This document shows positions 24,139-37,100 of a stretch of DNA of 64,000 nucleotides, piece by piece. Location of the stretch: positions 1 to 64,000 of IMG/VR virus record IMGVR_UViG_3300020141_000226; one strand, given 5' to 3'. The stretch is from a virus. Under the pieces are notes generated by a model. That model was given only the letters and a program-made list of their open reading frames with translations. It searched no databases and had not been told where the DNA came from. Within the stretch, counting starts at the first letter, position 1. Every line of letters starts with the position of its first letter. The position numbers were made by a program, and so were the translations under genes.

Positions 24139-26382
24139 TTATGCTAATCTAATAATCCAAGAACCGTATGTACTTGTATCAGCTGTGTCAAAAGCAGTTG
24201 TTACATCAACTGTCATATCATTAATATTTGTTCCTGTTCCCCAACTTGTAATTATACCTTGTAAGAAATTAACTTGGGTATCTGTTTCTCTGATAATAAC
24301 ACTAGTACCGGTACTGTCAAACGCTGTTTTCTTATTATTTACAGTAAATGTTTTGACCCCAGTTGTGATAGTTGCCGTACTATTAGATATCATATAGTTA
24401 ATGTCGACATCGTTAACAAATGTCCAATATCCATTATCGACTACAAATAATTTCACTGTTCTCGTGATTGTTGGAGGAGGAGGAGTAATTGTTACATTAC
24501 CAGCCAAGTCAAAATCAGTAACAACTAGTGTAGATGTATTCGAAACTGTACTAATATAAGAAGATACTGTATTAGACGAAGTAAATGCCACGTTAGTAAC
24601 ATAGTTTATTAAAGTTTTAATGGTAGATGTGTTAAGATTACTTAATACATACGTTGCAGTATTTTGAGTATACCTTGTACATAATACTGTACATCTAGAT
24701 CCAGTTGGTTGAGCATAATAGGGATTGCCATAACCGTCTACAGGAATTGCTAAATCTAAATAAGCAATAATTTCATCGTTAATGTTTTGAAAATCAGTAA
24801 TGTCAAGGCTTAGTGTGTAGGGTTTTCTACCTACGTATCCGCCCAACGATAGTGCTATTTTATCTTCAAAATATTGCTTAGTGACAGCAGTAGTACCGAC
24901 GTCAGTGTCCTCTGTTGCCCCCATTCCAATAATTTTAGCTGTAGTTGTTGTTCCGGCAATAACAGTTGTTAGATTAACAAACCCTGTACCTGGTACTAAA
25001 TTTAAATCAGTGAATGCCGCAGATTGAATGTAATTACTTGTTAGTGTAAGATTTGTTACGGTTAACAAAGACAACGTTGGCAGATTAGTTAATCCCGGAG
25101 CACTTAAAACCCTAGCACCTAATCTATAATATGTCGGCTGATTCGGATCTCTTTCAATGACCGAATCACCATCTATTCTATAACTCGAGGTATTAGATAC
25201 ATTATTGATATTATAACTAATATTTGATTCCCAAGCCTGCTGATTCCTACTGTATAATAATGTGTGGTTTGTTGTTCCACGAAGAATGATACCGCCGCCA
25301 TCTGCTAATACGTTAGTAGCAGTAACTCCGTTAGTAACACCTAACTCAATATTCTTATCGTTAACCAACAATGTTGTAGACTCAATATAACTTTGTGTCC
25401 CCATAACATCTAAGTTACCTCTAATTACAACGTTGCCTGCTAGATCAATATCTTCTTGAGGATCACCTGTTAGTATACCTACTCTATCATTAACTGAATC
25501 GATATGAACGCCAATGGCCCCTGTTCCTTGAGATACACTATTGTATCTTAATTCTAGTGCCTCGCCTTGAACCGCTCCAAGTATGATACTAGTAGCGGTG
25601 TATATGGTATTTCTAACATATAAAACAATATTGGATGCTGTGCCAATTTCCAAACCATCATTGTTAACAATGGCCAAAGACCCTGTTGTCTCTTGGTACT
25701 GATTGTTTAATATGAATGAATTTGTATTAAGTCCACCGGCAATCGAGTCAGCACTTGTAGCTGTTCCATAAAATTTAATTCCAGGAATAGTTGGATTTAG
25801 TGTAACTCCAGGATATAATGTAGTAACTGTAGCAGTAAAAATATAAAATCCAGCTTCCGGATTAAAATCAATTTGACTATCAGTCATGGCAGCTATTGCT
25901 TGACCATTAGAATAATATATAGATAGAGGGATATCGCTGTTTGTTATATCGGCAAAGTTTTCTACTAACCATCCCTCTTTACCAGTAGCATCTGAATAGT
26001 TTTTTCCTGCGTTGATCCAATTGGCACCATCGTACCATTTTAAAATCTGGGCTGTTGTGTCAAGCCACATGTCCCCACGAACAGATCCGGCAGGTTCAAC
26101 ATTGCTTACTGTTGGACCGCCAACAGGTTTAAATGTTCCTGTATTATATACTTTTAATCTGCCTTCGGAGGTGTCAAACCAAGTTTGACCAACTACCGGT
26201 GATGTAGGCTCGACCAAGTTAGCAAAATTTTCTAATAAATGGACAAAATTAGTATTAAAGTAAGCCCCGTAGTTATTAGTGTTCTTTCCAACTAAGGTTA
26301 AACTTGTAGAAACCTCGTCAATAGATTGATCCGCAATTACTGCTAAAGTTTTTCCGTTTGTAAATGTAATTGTGTATGACAT
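24139..26382 (-). CDS. Tail fibre protein, paralogue 3
   Basis: 747 residues with the shared N terminus (LTLVGKNTNNYGAYFNTNFV, LLENFANL, GQTWFDT). The middle contains a beta-helical-looking segment with PQEDIDLAGNVVIRGNLDVM and VLADGGGIILRGTTN, typical of phage fibre shafts. The C-terminal third (VGRKPYTLSLDITDFQNIND onward) differs from the tips of the other paralogues, implying a different ligand or partner. Function as a fibre is inferred from family and location. Confidence 0.82.
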   Translation of the reverse strand: MSYTITFTNGKTLAVIADQSIDEVSTSLTLVGKNTNNYGAYFNTNFVHLLENFANLVEPTSPVVGQTWFDTSEGRLKVYNTGTFKPVGGPTVSNVEPAGSVRGDMWLDTTAQILKWYDGANWINAGKNYSDATGKEGWLVENFADITNSDIPLSIYYSNGQAIAAMTDSQIDFNPEAGFYIFTATVTTLYPGVTLNPTIPGIKFYGTATSADSIAGGLNTNSFILNNQYQETTGSLAIVNNDGLEIGTASNIVLYVRNTIYTATSIILGAVQGEALELRYNSVSQGTGAIGVHIDSVNDRVGILTGDPQEDIDLAGNVVIRGNLDVMGTQSYIESTTLLVNDKNIELGVTNGVTATNVLADGGGIILRGTTNHTLLYSRNQQAWESNISYNINNVSNTSSYRIDGDSVIERDPNQPTYYRLGARVLSAPGLTNLPTLSLLTVTNLTLTSNYIQSAAFTDLNLVPGTGFVNLTTVIAGTTTTAKIIGMGATEDTDVGTTAVTKQYFEDKIALSLGGYVGRKPYTLSLDITDFQNINDEIIAYLDLAIPVDGYGNPYYAQPTGSRCTVLCTRYTQNTATYVLSNLNTSTIKTLINYVTNVAFTSSNTVSSYISTVSNTSTLVVTDFDLAGNVTITPPPPTITRTVKLFVVDNGYWTFVNDVDINYMISNSTATITTGVKTFTVNNKKTAFDSTGTSVIIRETDTQVNFLQGIITSWGTGTNINDMTVDVTTAFDTADTSTYGSWIIRLA

Positions 26383-26386
26383 AAGT

Positions 26387-28669
26387 TTAGGTCTTTATTA
26401 TATAGTTAATGGCCAAATACGGATTCATCACGTTTGTAATAGTGCCTGAAACAGTTCCGCCAGCGCCTGCTGTACTAGTAGTAATAGTGGCAACTGCTGA
26501 GCCGCCTGAGACAACACCATTAAGAGCGTCTGTAAAAGCAGTCTCAGGAGGAGTATCGGCACTAGGCACCCGAAAGGCTTTGCCCAGGCTACTTGACGAT
26601 TCGTTATCCATATCGTCAAATCCGATCATCATCCTTCCGCGCAAATCTGGCAATTTGAATTGATTAGTTAATGATGTTTTTCCGTAAGTATAACCGATAG
26701 CAGTATATAGGTAAGGATAATCATTTTTAGTTACGATAGATCCGTCACAGAACAGCCAACCACTAGGTGGATTTATTCCGGCATAGGAAATAATCGATCC
26801 TGACGGTACAAGGCTTCCTACGCCGCCCGGAGCACCAGAACCTTGATAGTTAATTTCTTTTAAGAAATTTCGTTTAGTAATTTTGTTAAGACCGGTTACT
26901 GGAGTCCCCCAATTTACAGAAGGATCTAGTCTTGATCTATTAGCAGAATCAGTAAATCCTGTAATGTTACCAGTACCACTAATACTTGAAACTTTAATTG
27001 TAATATCGTTAGTAGGGGTTGCGCCGCCTAAGAGAGCACCGCTAATTTTTACAACTGAACCAACTATATACCCGGAACCAGCATCTTCAATTCCGTCGTC
27101 GATAGTATCACCAATTACATAAGCACCACCTCTTCGATACACGTTAAAAGTAGCACCACTACCTCTATTGGCGGTTGTATCCCTAGCAAAATAGTAAGCA
27201 TCTTGAACAGCGATTAACATTACATCGGCGTCAGCTGATGCGGATGCAGATGGTTTAGAAATAAGAGCCGATGCTTGAATTTCAGTTACAAAGTTTTTAG
27301 CATCGCCGAGACCACCATAAGAAATTCCAGAACTTGCTACATCACCTGACATGGTAAATGATGCTGTACTGCTTAATTGACTAGCATACAAGGCTGTTCC
27401 TTGTAAACTGCCGACAAACTGTGCGGCATAAATTGAAGCAAACTGTGTTGAGCTTGTTCCAATATTGTACTTTATATTAGTTAACGGATTGATAATCGTT
27501 TTAGGATTCAATAAAGAACTGTCGGAAGATTTACCTATTAAGATAGAATCTTGGAAAGTAGCGGTACTACTAAAAGTTGATGTACTTGCCAAGCTAATAG
27601 ATTTTCCAAAAACCGCAGATCCGGCAATAGTTAATACGCTGGTCGGGGATGATAAGGTTACATTTTTAGCAATGGTTATTGATCCGTTAACATCTAAGTC
27701 TACAGCAACTGCCGGAACCGAATTGGCGTTTCCTATAGTTACTTTTTTATTTCCGCCAATAGTATCAGCATCGCCGCCGTATATAGCTAAAATATCATTA
27801 TAGCTCTGATTGTTTAAAATTTGAAATTTAAATCTACTGCCAGCAACTGAGCTAACAAACGTGTTATTAAAAGTAGTATCTTTCTTAATTTGGAAGGAAG
27901 GATCAGTTCCAATAGTAAGACCTTGTCTCACGTTAAGTGTACCATTAACTGAACTGTCAATATCGTTTCTTAAGAAAGAATTGGCAGTAACATAAGTTTT
28001 AGTTGGAACTGTTACCAACAAATTCTGAGCTGCCAACGCAGTTCCGTTATACAGCGATGAATTAGCAGACGTTAAATTGTTTCCTGCTTTTAAAGCTTCA
28101 AATCCTTCAATCTTTTGTTGAGGAATAAACGATTCAGAAGTTATTATTTCTATAACTTGGTCGTCTACATAATTCTTTACGATCTTATGACTAGTACCAA
28201 AGATGTCAGTAACTTCATCTGGGTAGCTACCTGTCTTTAATATACTGCTGTATGAAGGGCCTACTAAAATCCAATTATTCCCATCTAATGTTAGACTTAG
28301 TTGAGCTTTAGAAATGTCTACCCAAACATCACCAGGGGCGGCGCCACTTGGTTTAGATTCTTGTTGATACAGTCCGTTAATAGGTTTCCAGTTTGCGCCT
28401 GCTGCAGTACCGTCAGTAATCCCTAATTTTTTATTTGTCGAGTCGCTTGTATCAAACCATAATTGACCTTCGATAGGATTATTAGGAGGACTGCCGCTGG
28501 AATGATTTTCTAGTAGATGTAAGAAATTTGTAGAAAGTGCCTGAGCATAACTAGAAGCATTCTTACCAACAAAAATTAAACTTGTTTGATCAACGTTTAA
28601 CTTATTATCTTCAACTGATAAGGAACTACTAAACTTTGTTGGATCAGAAAAATAAATCGTATAAGACAT
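26387..28669 (-). CDS. Tail fibre protein, paralogue 4, with tail-collar domain
   Basis: 760 residues. Shared N-terminal domain (LIFVGKNASSYAQALSTNFL, LLENHSS, GQLWFDT). The C terminus contains a phage tail collar domain: PPSGWLFCDGSIVTKNDYPY, then FKLPDLRGRMMIGFDD, and a terminal MNPYLAINYIIKT. This domain is also found in T4 gp12 short tail fibres and many receptor-binding proteins. A glycine-rich linker (GAGGTVSGT) precedes the last strand. First of the four tandem paralogues in transcription order. Confidence 0.88.
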   Translation of the reverse strand: MSYTIYFSDPTKFSSSLSVEDNKLNVDQTSLIFVGKNASSYAQALSTNFLHLLENHSSGSPPNNPIEGQLWFDTSDSTNKKLGITDGTAAGANWKPINGLYQQESKPSGAAPGDVWVDISKAQLSLTLDGNNWILVGPSYSSILKTGSYPDEVTDIFGTSHKIVKNYVDDQVIEIITSESFIPQQKIEGFEALKAGNNLTSANSSLYNGTALAAQNLLVTVPTKTYVTANSFLRNDIDSSVNGTLNVRQGLTIGTDPSFQIKKDTTFNNTFVSSVAGSRFKFQILNNQSYNDILAIYGGDADTIGGNKKVTIGNANSVPAVAVDLDVNGSITIAKNVTLSSPTSVLTIAGSAVFGKSISLASTSTFSSTATFQDSILIGKSSDSSLLNPKTIINPLTNIKYNIGTSSTQFASIYAAQFVGSLQGTALYASQLSSTASFTMSGDVASSGISYGGLGDAKNFVTEIQASALISKPSASASADADVMLIAVQDAYYFARDTTANRGSGATFNVYRRGGAYVIGDTIDDGIEDAGSGYIVGSVVKISGALLGGATPTNDITIKVSSISGTGNITGFTDSANRSRLDPSVNWGTPVTGLNKITKRNFLKEINYQGSGAPGGVGSLVPSGSIISYAGINPPSGWLFCDGSIVTKNDYPYLYTAIGYTYGKTSLTNQFKLPDLRGRMMIGFDDMDNESSSSLGKAFRVPSADTPPETAFTDALNGVVSGGSAVATITTSTAGAGGTVSGTITNVMNPYLAINYIIKT

Positions 28670-28671
28670 TA

Positions 28672-29316
28672 TTATGCTCCTGTTCCGCTAATACTTTGAA
28701 TCCTAACAGTATAATCAATTTGAATCATTCTGTTTAGACTTTTCTGAACAGGGTGAAATATTACGTGGGTAAGTAATAGCTCACCACCAGAAATATCATA
28801 CCCCACTAATCCTAATTCGTCAAATACATATTCTCCGTCAAGATTAGAACTATTGTCAAACGCCAGTTGTCCACTAGGTTCACCGAAGTCTAACAAACAG
28901 CTAATTAGTAAATCACTGTAAGTATTTCCGATTAAATGTCTAGTTTCCATAAAATTTCTTGTCGGATCTAAGTTCGCTGCACTTGCTGAATCGACAGATT
29001 TTTCATAAGTTTGATTATATAGTGTAGCATTTTGGCCAATGGTATTTGGTGTTAGATATGTAATAATTCCAGTTGGGTCAACACGACTACCGCCGTTGCC
29101 AAATGCCATTTTACTAACCCATCCGTATCCTTGATTTCCTACACTGTTAACTAGTGCTAGGCTAAAATTTTCATAATGAATAGCATTACGCTTGTCTACA
29201 AAAACTTCCTTAGTTTGTGGATCGAAAATTTTGATATGGCCTTGAAGCCCTATCGCGCCAATTTCGTCTGGCGTTTTTTCCTGCTGTACTTGATCTGGTT
29301 TATTTTGTTCTTGCAT
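28672..29316 (-). CDS. Conserved virion structural protein
   Basis: 214 residues. A polar N-terminal linker of ~20 residues is followed by a beta-rich domain with conserved-looking runs (KIFDPQTKEVFVDKRNAIHY, GWVSKMAFGNGGSRVDPTG, LTHVIFHPVQKSLNRMIQID). I know this pattern from tail/baseplate regions of marine T4-like phages, where it is usually annotated only as structural. Its place between the collagen-like fibre and the fibre paralogues suggests a baseplate or fibre-attachment role. Confidence 0.7.
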   Translation of the reverse strand: MQEQNKPDQVQQEKTPDEIGAIGLQGHIKIFDPQTKEVFVDKRNAIHYENFSLALVNSVGNQGYGWVSKMAFGNGGSRVDPTGIITYLTPNTIGQNATLYNQTYEKSVDSASAANLDPTRNFMETRHLIGNTYSDLLISCLLDFGEPSGQLAFDNSSNLDGEYVFDELGLVGYDISGGELLLTHVIFHPVQKSLNRMIQIDYTVRIQSISGTGA

Positions 29317-29334
29317 GTTCGTACTTATCCATTA

Positions 29335-31158
<1,824 letters not shown>

Positions 31159-31159
31159 A

Positions 31160-34100
31160 TTATTGACCTATTAAAGGATCTCCTGTTTCGCTGTCTAATG
31201 TATCGCCAACTTCAAGTACGATATACTGATCTGTGTCTACGTTCTGACCATAGTAGTATTTATCTGGTACAAAAGATGGCATCTCTAACAAGAAATTAAT
31301 CTGTTCAACACTCCTCTTATGTAGGTCGCTAAACTCAAAACCTACCTGATTAACTGTTTTAGATATAACTTTAATTTCAGAATTTACTATTGGTAGGAAA
31401 TCTAATATTAGTGTATTAGTTCCCGTAATGCTAAATTCTGGTAATTTAGTTACATTGCTCAGTTGTGCGTTACTATTTAATTCATCTGAATCATAAGCAA
31501 CTGTTGTATCTGTTACCGTGAACACAGTTTCGGGTTTACGCAACCTGCGTCCTTGATAATAAACATCAATTTCATTGTAGGATAATCCGCTTATCTTGCT
31601 GACAGAATAAGTAGACGTTCCTACGGAAGAATTATCATAAACTGCCCAGAATGAAGCAGTTGTTTGCCAAACTGTTTGTTTTTGTGTGACAGGAATAGTT
31701 TGTACAACACCTTGATCGATGACTAACGAGCTTTCTTTATGTACAGATTTAATGCCTGTGCCCAAGGTTCCTCTTCTAATTTGAATTAACTTATTACCAG
31801 AAATCCCCATAAACTCAATACGCTCACCGTCAATTAAAATAACGCCAGGGCGGTATCTTGACTGATCAGGTTGAGATAACGCTTCAGCATCTTCAACAGT
31901 AATCGTTGTATCTGTAGCAAGTAAATCAGTTGCTAATCTTGTAGAATAATATTGACTCAATCTCTTATAATGAGTCCTTCCAATATTGTCTTGGAACATT
32001 CTGTAGCCAATTAAAGAACTGTTGACTTGATCAGTTACGCTCATTATTACCACGCTATCAGTTGATTCTAAGTGATATGTATCTTTTAATATAACAGTCT
32101 TAAGATCCCTATCAAGTTTATAATCAAAGTCTCTAACTAGAGGAATTCCGTTAACTTCGACCCATACATATTCAATGCTTAACACGGGTCTAGTTAATTT
32201 AAATTGTCCAGATCCTGTACCTTTAAATCTTTCTCTTCTAAACAAGGAATTATCGTGATTAGTAAATGTTGTTACCTTGATCGTGCTCGACGAAGCTACA
32301 TTAACTCTATTTGTGAAGTTTAATTTTGTATCTATTACAGTGTAATCGTGATTCCATAAGAAAGATACTGCGATAGCATCACCATCAGATATAGCATTTT
32401 TATTAAACTCAATTAGGTTATCGTCTTGTCTTAGTCTTAATGTTTGACTGAATGGTCTACGTTTACCGTTAACGTAAACTTCTAAGTGCATTTTATCAGG
32501 TAGCCCTTGAGGATAATCAATATGTTCTTCAAAAGAGAATCTACGTTGTCCGTTTTTCGCAATGTAATAAACAGTGTCTGGAGGCAATAGTCGTATACCA
32601 TCTTTTTCAACAATAAGTTGATTGTGTAAAGGAGCAATATTTCCCGGAGGTTGAGTCAATGTAAATGTAACTGTACCGGATGAAGCAGAAATAACTTGTT
32701 CATTGATTTCGCTATATGCTTTATCAGTACCGGCAAATAACCATACTTGTACAATATCGCCTAAACTTAAATCAGTTGTAAATTTAACTTTTGCTCTACC
32801 TGTTCCGAAAATAGTATAGTCTGATCTTTTCACTCCGTTAACCGTAATGTAAGAGCTCTTAACATCAGTTTTACGAGCAAGGAATTCAAAATTATTTTTT
32901 CCTGTTAACGCTGTTACTGTAGTAACTTCGTGACTTAACAAATACTGGCCGCCAACATTCATTGTGGTAATAGACAGTATCTGAGGCAACGGAGTTTGAT
33001 TTTTAAACGGATCAAAACTTCCTTTGCCAGCATACTTCCAATTGCCGCCGTTTGCTGTGCTATAGAAAACATGACTAGTATTATCTTGAATTGTATTCCA
33101 ATCTACCTCAATTCCTGCTCCGCGAATCGTTCCGTTTCGACCCAAAGCAACACCAGTAATAAATCCAAGGTCGCCGTTGAAGTTAGCGTTCCTCCATGTA
33201 TTTTCGTAGATTATTTCAATATATTGATTTGTTCCATCACTGTACAAAACAAGTTCATACTGATAAGCAGGAACAGTAGGAGTATTAGTCCTTCTATTGT
33301 AATGTGTTCCCTGGAAACGAAGTCTCCAATAATTAAAATTGCCAACGATTCCTTGATCAAAGAACAGTCCCGGAATCTCTCCAGTAGCCAGTGGGGTGGT
33401 ATTGTTATTACCGGTTCCGTATCCTTGCCATAGGTCACAATATTCAATATAGATAGCAGGGAAAGCAAGGTGTCCTAGTTGTAAAGGAGTATATGAGCTG
33501 TCACCGCCGCCAAAAGTTACGTAACCATTTGTGCCAACATGTAATTCAGTAAACTTAGTACCAAACATGTTCCACTCAAATCCTAAACTATAAGGTCCAG
33601 TGCTTGTGTCATCGCCTGCTGTACTAGCAATAGCAGTACCGACCGCGCCTAACGCAGTGGCAGGAGCTGTACTAAAATATGGGCCAATGATTAATAATTC
33701 TGGATCGTCTAATAAAACTAATTCATTCGTAGAATAATCAATAGTATAATCTGTACCGTAAGTTAACAATCTTCCGTCTAGAATAGCTTCTACAGAAGTA
33801 GAATTTGGCGGGGTTGCTCCGATCGCAAATCTCACTGTTTGACCGTCTGTAATATATTTCTTGTTAACAACCAGAGCAGCCGTTGAACTGTTATATGTAA
33901 AAACATTAATACCTAATGTATCAGATACTTTGCCAGGAAGATTTTCTTCAGGACCATAACTGTTTGTAGTGCTTACAAATTTATCACCGTCGAGCGCAAT
34001 GTCTTCTAGATCGTCTGCTCGAGTTAGCTGTAACTGTCCGTTGAAATCTGTATAATATCCGCCGCCGGAAATATATGTATCAAAGTCTGGGTCAACTACT

Positions 34101-37100
34101 GGAGCAGATCCGTCACTAGTTTCTAATCTAAATGCTATAGTGGCAGTTGAATCATAAATCTTTGCTAGAGAAATTGTGTTAATGTAACCATTGCCCACGA
34201 ATGTAGACGTAGTCCCGTTGTCACCATCAAGCCTAACTGCGTTGTTATCCCAATAGGCATAAATGTTGACTCGCTGGCCCGAGCCAGGAACATACGGTAA
34301 CGTATACACTAGAGGATTAGGATTTACAAAATGTAAACTACTACCCACGGTAATTGAAGTTGATGTGTTTAAATTAATTTTCCATCGACTAAAATTAGTT
34401 CTATCGTATGTAGAAGAAGTTACTACCGCAACACCTGTTGATAAAGTTGCCCCCACTTGAACAAGTTTAATATCTGAATTAGCAGAAATATTAAAGTACA
34501 TCTCTGTTGGACTTGATATACTGTTAGACGCAACAACTTGAGCAGTTACCTTAGGACCTTTAACTTCATATAATCCATCTTCTGGAATAAAATCATCCCA
34601 ATTGTTAGAACCAAAAGGTAGTGTGTCAAATCCCTGAGATGTGCCTAACGGTATCCCTTCAATAGTTACACCAGGATACTCTAACCCACTCATTAATAAA
34701 GTAGCAGTATTTCCAGGCATGCCGTCTGTTGGTTCGTAGTAGTCTCTGATACGATCAACCGCATGATACAGCGACAGGTCTTTGCGGTACTCGATTTGTA
34801 TCAAATAGCCTTGATTTGGTACAGACTCAAGGACTAGATAACCTAATTTTTTAGTGTATCCTTTATATTTCTTTGTAGTTTGTTCAATAGAATAATCACC
34901 TGATAAGATTTTTAATCCATTAACTCTAACTGTAATAAAGTTTTTGTCAGGGTTCGGAGCCCAAGATAATTTAAACTTATTAGTTTGTCCAGTAGAAACA
35001 TAACTGTCTGAGCCTGTCTTTGAAGTAACTTCGTTATATCCAGATACCCTATCAAATTTTAAATGTATGCCAGTTGTACGAATCTTATTGTTTGACATCC
35101 TGATTGAAACTTTGGCAGGAGTTAGATCAGTAGGGCCGCCTCCCCTCAAGTTAAAGATTGGAGTAGCTGTATAACCGGATCCAGGATTTGTAACAATAAT
35201 TTGAGAAACTTTACCTAAAGCAATATATGCCGTAGCTTTAGCACCAGCCCCAGTATCACCAGGTTGTGGCTCAATTTCAACGATGGGCGGATTTGTATAA
35301 CCTGAGCCGCCATCAAAAATTTCAAAACTATCTACATAATATCCGTAATTGTCGGCCCAGGACTTCCAAGGATATTGTGTTAAGTACGGACTTCCAAAAG
35401 TTATCGGAGTAAACTGTTTTAGAGATGTGTTATATATCGCAGGTAAATCAAAATCAGATGTTACAGATTTTGTAATTTCAGTTGCAGTATAATTGCTAGT
35501 AAAATTCCTTATTTTTGTATGATAAGGTTTAGTCTCGTTGATATAATCTTGATAGTAACTTTCGTTATTCAGCTTGTAGGAAGGACGTTGATCTAGACTT
35601 CCTGAGTAATTTATAACATCAATTAAAGATGTTTTAAATGCCCAATCGATAAACTTTTGTTCTGTTAACGCATACTTGACAAGTTTAAAGAATAGTCTAT
35701 TGTTGTATATATTCAAATCTCTTATAAGAATATCTTCTAGGATACCTATTATAATATTCTCAGACTCCATTCCGGGTGTTTGATCAAAATATGTTTGATC
35801 CCATCCGGCTGTTTGATCCCATCCATATATTGAAGATGTAGTGGTCCACAACTCGTCAGATATCTTAACAGTTCCTCGTTCTTGATAAATTAAATCATAT
35901 TGACTATTAAAGTTTCCAGAAGTTTGGCCGGCTACAATTTTTCTTAGCACTTGATATCGACCGTCACCACCGTTTCTAATTTTAACATAGTTTCCGGCAG
36001 GAACATCTGTAAGTACATCTAATTGATATACCTCATCAATGGTAGCAATATAATCTCTAGCGTTGTCATATGTAGGATCTACCCAGTCAATATACTTCCA
36101 ATATATAGTAGTATCATATGATTGTGTATACACTCGTTGATATTCTTTACTTGTGTAATCCCAAACATACTTAGACCACAATCCATTTACTGTAGAATCA
36201 GATTTTACAATTACAGTGTAAGACCTTACTACTAAAGAAGGAGCAGTGATATATCCAGAACCGGGATGTGTAACGTATGCGGTTACTACTTCACCTACAG
36301 CATTAACTTCAGTTTGTATTATCGCTCCAGATCCACTACCTTCAACTTTGACTGTAGGGCCTATCCAGTTTTGCGATGAAACGTTTGAAGCTACAGATCT
36401 TAAATTTAAAGTTCCATACCCGTATCCAGGATCGTCGATAGCGACCTCGGTTATTCTTCCATTTGTAATGCTACATGAAAGTTTAGCTTGTTTTAAATTC
36501 CGTGTGACAAGAATAAAATCTCGTTCTATTAGATCTTCAGCAGAATAATCGTATTCCCCTAATATTGAATTAGGAATTTCATCTTTAGAGTTAAATCTAT
36601 CTAAATTATAAAAGCCGACAATATTTGTTTTAGCAAATATAGAATTTACATATTCTATAGCAACTCGCATTGCGGCAAATCTATCTTTGAACATAGATTG
36701 TCTAGGACGAATAGATGTACCATATTTTAATCTAGACGGTAAAGACGGATCAGGAACTGGATTTCCTAACGAATCTCGACCAAGCAGACTATCAATCATT
36801 TTATGTACCAAATTATCACTTGGGAAACTGTAAGGACTGTTTTCTTGTAATAGCAACCATTCAGTGTGTTTGTTAGTATTACTATCAATAGTGTTGTAGT
36901 CAATTGATAGATTATAACTCTTTCCTGAAATATCAGTCTGTATGTTTGTCAGCATTAAAGCATCAGACGAAATGATAGATGCAAACTTGACTCCCTGTAA
37001 CTTAGGATCAGCGATTAATGCCGCTACATTATAGGCACTAATTTTTCTATCAACTCCCGAAGGAATAGTAATTTTATTTTTAACCCAGTAGTAATACATA

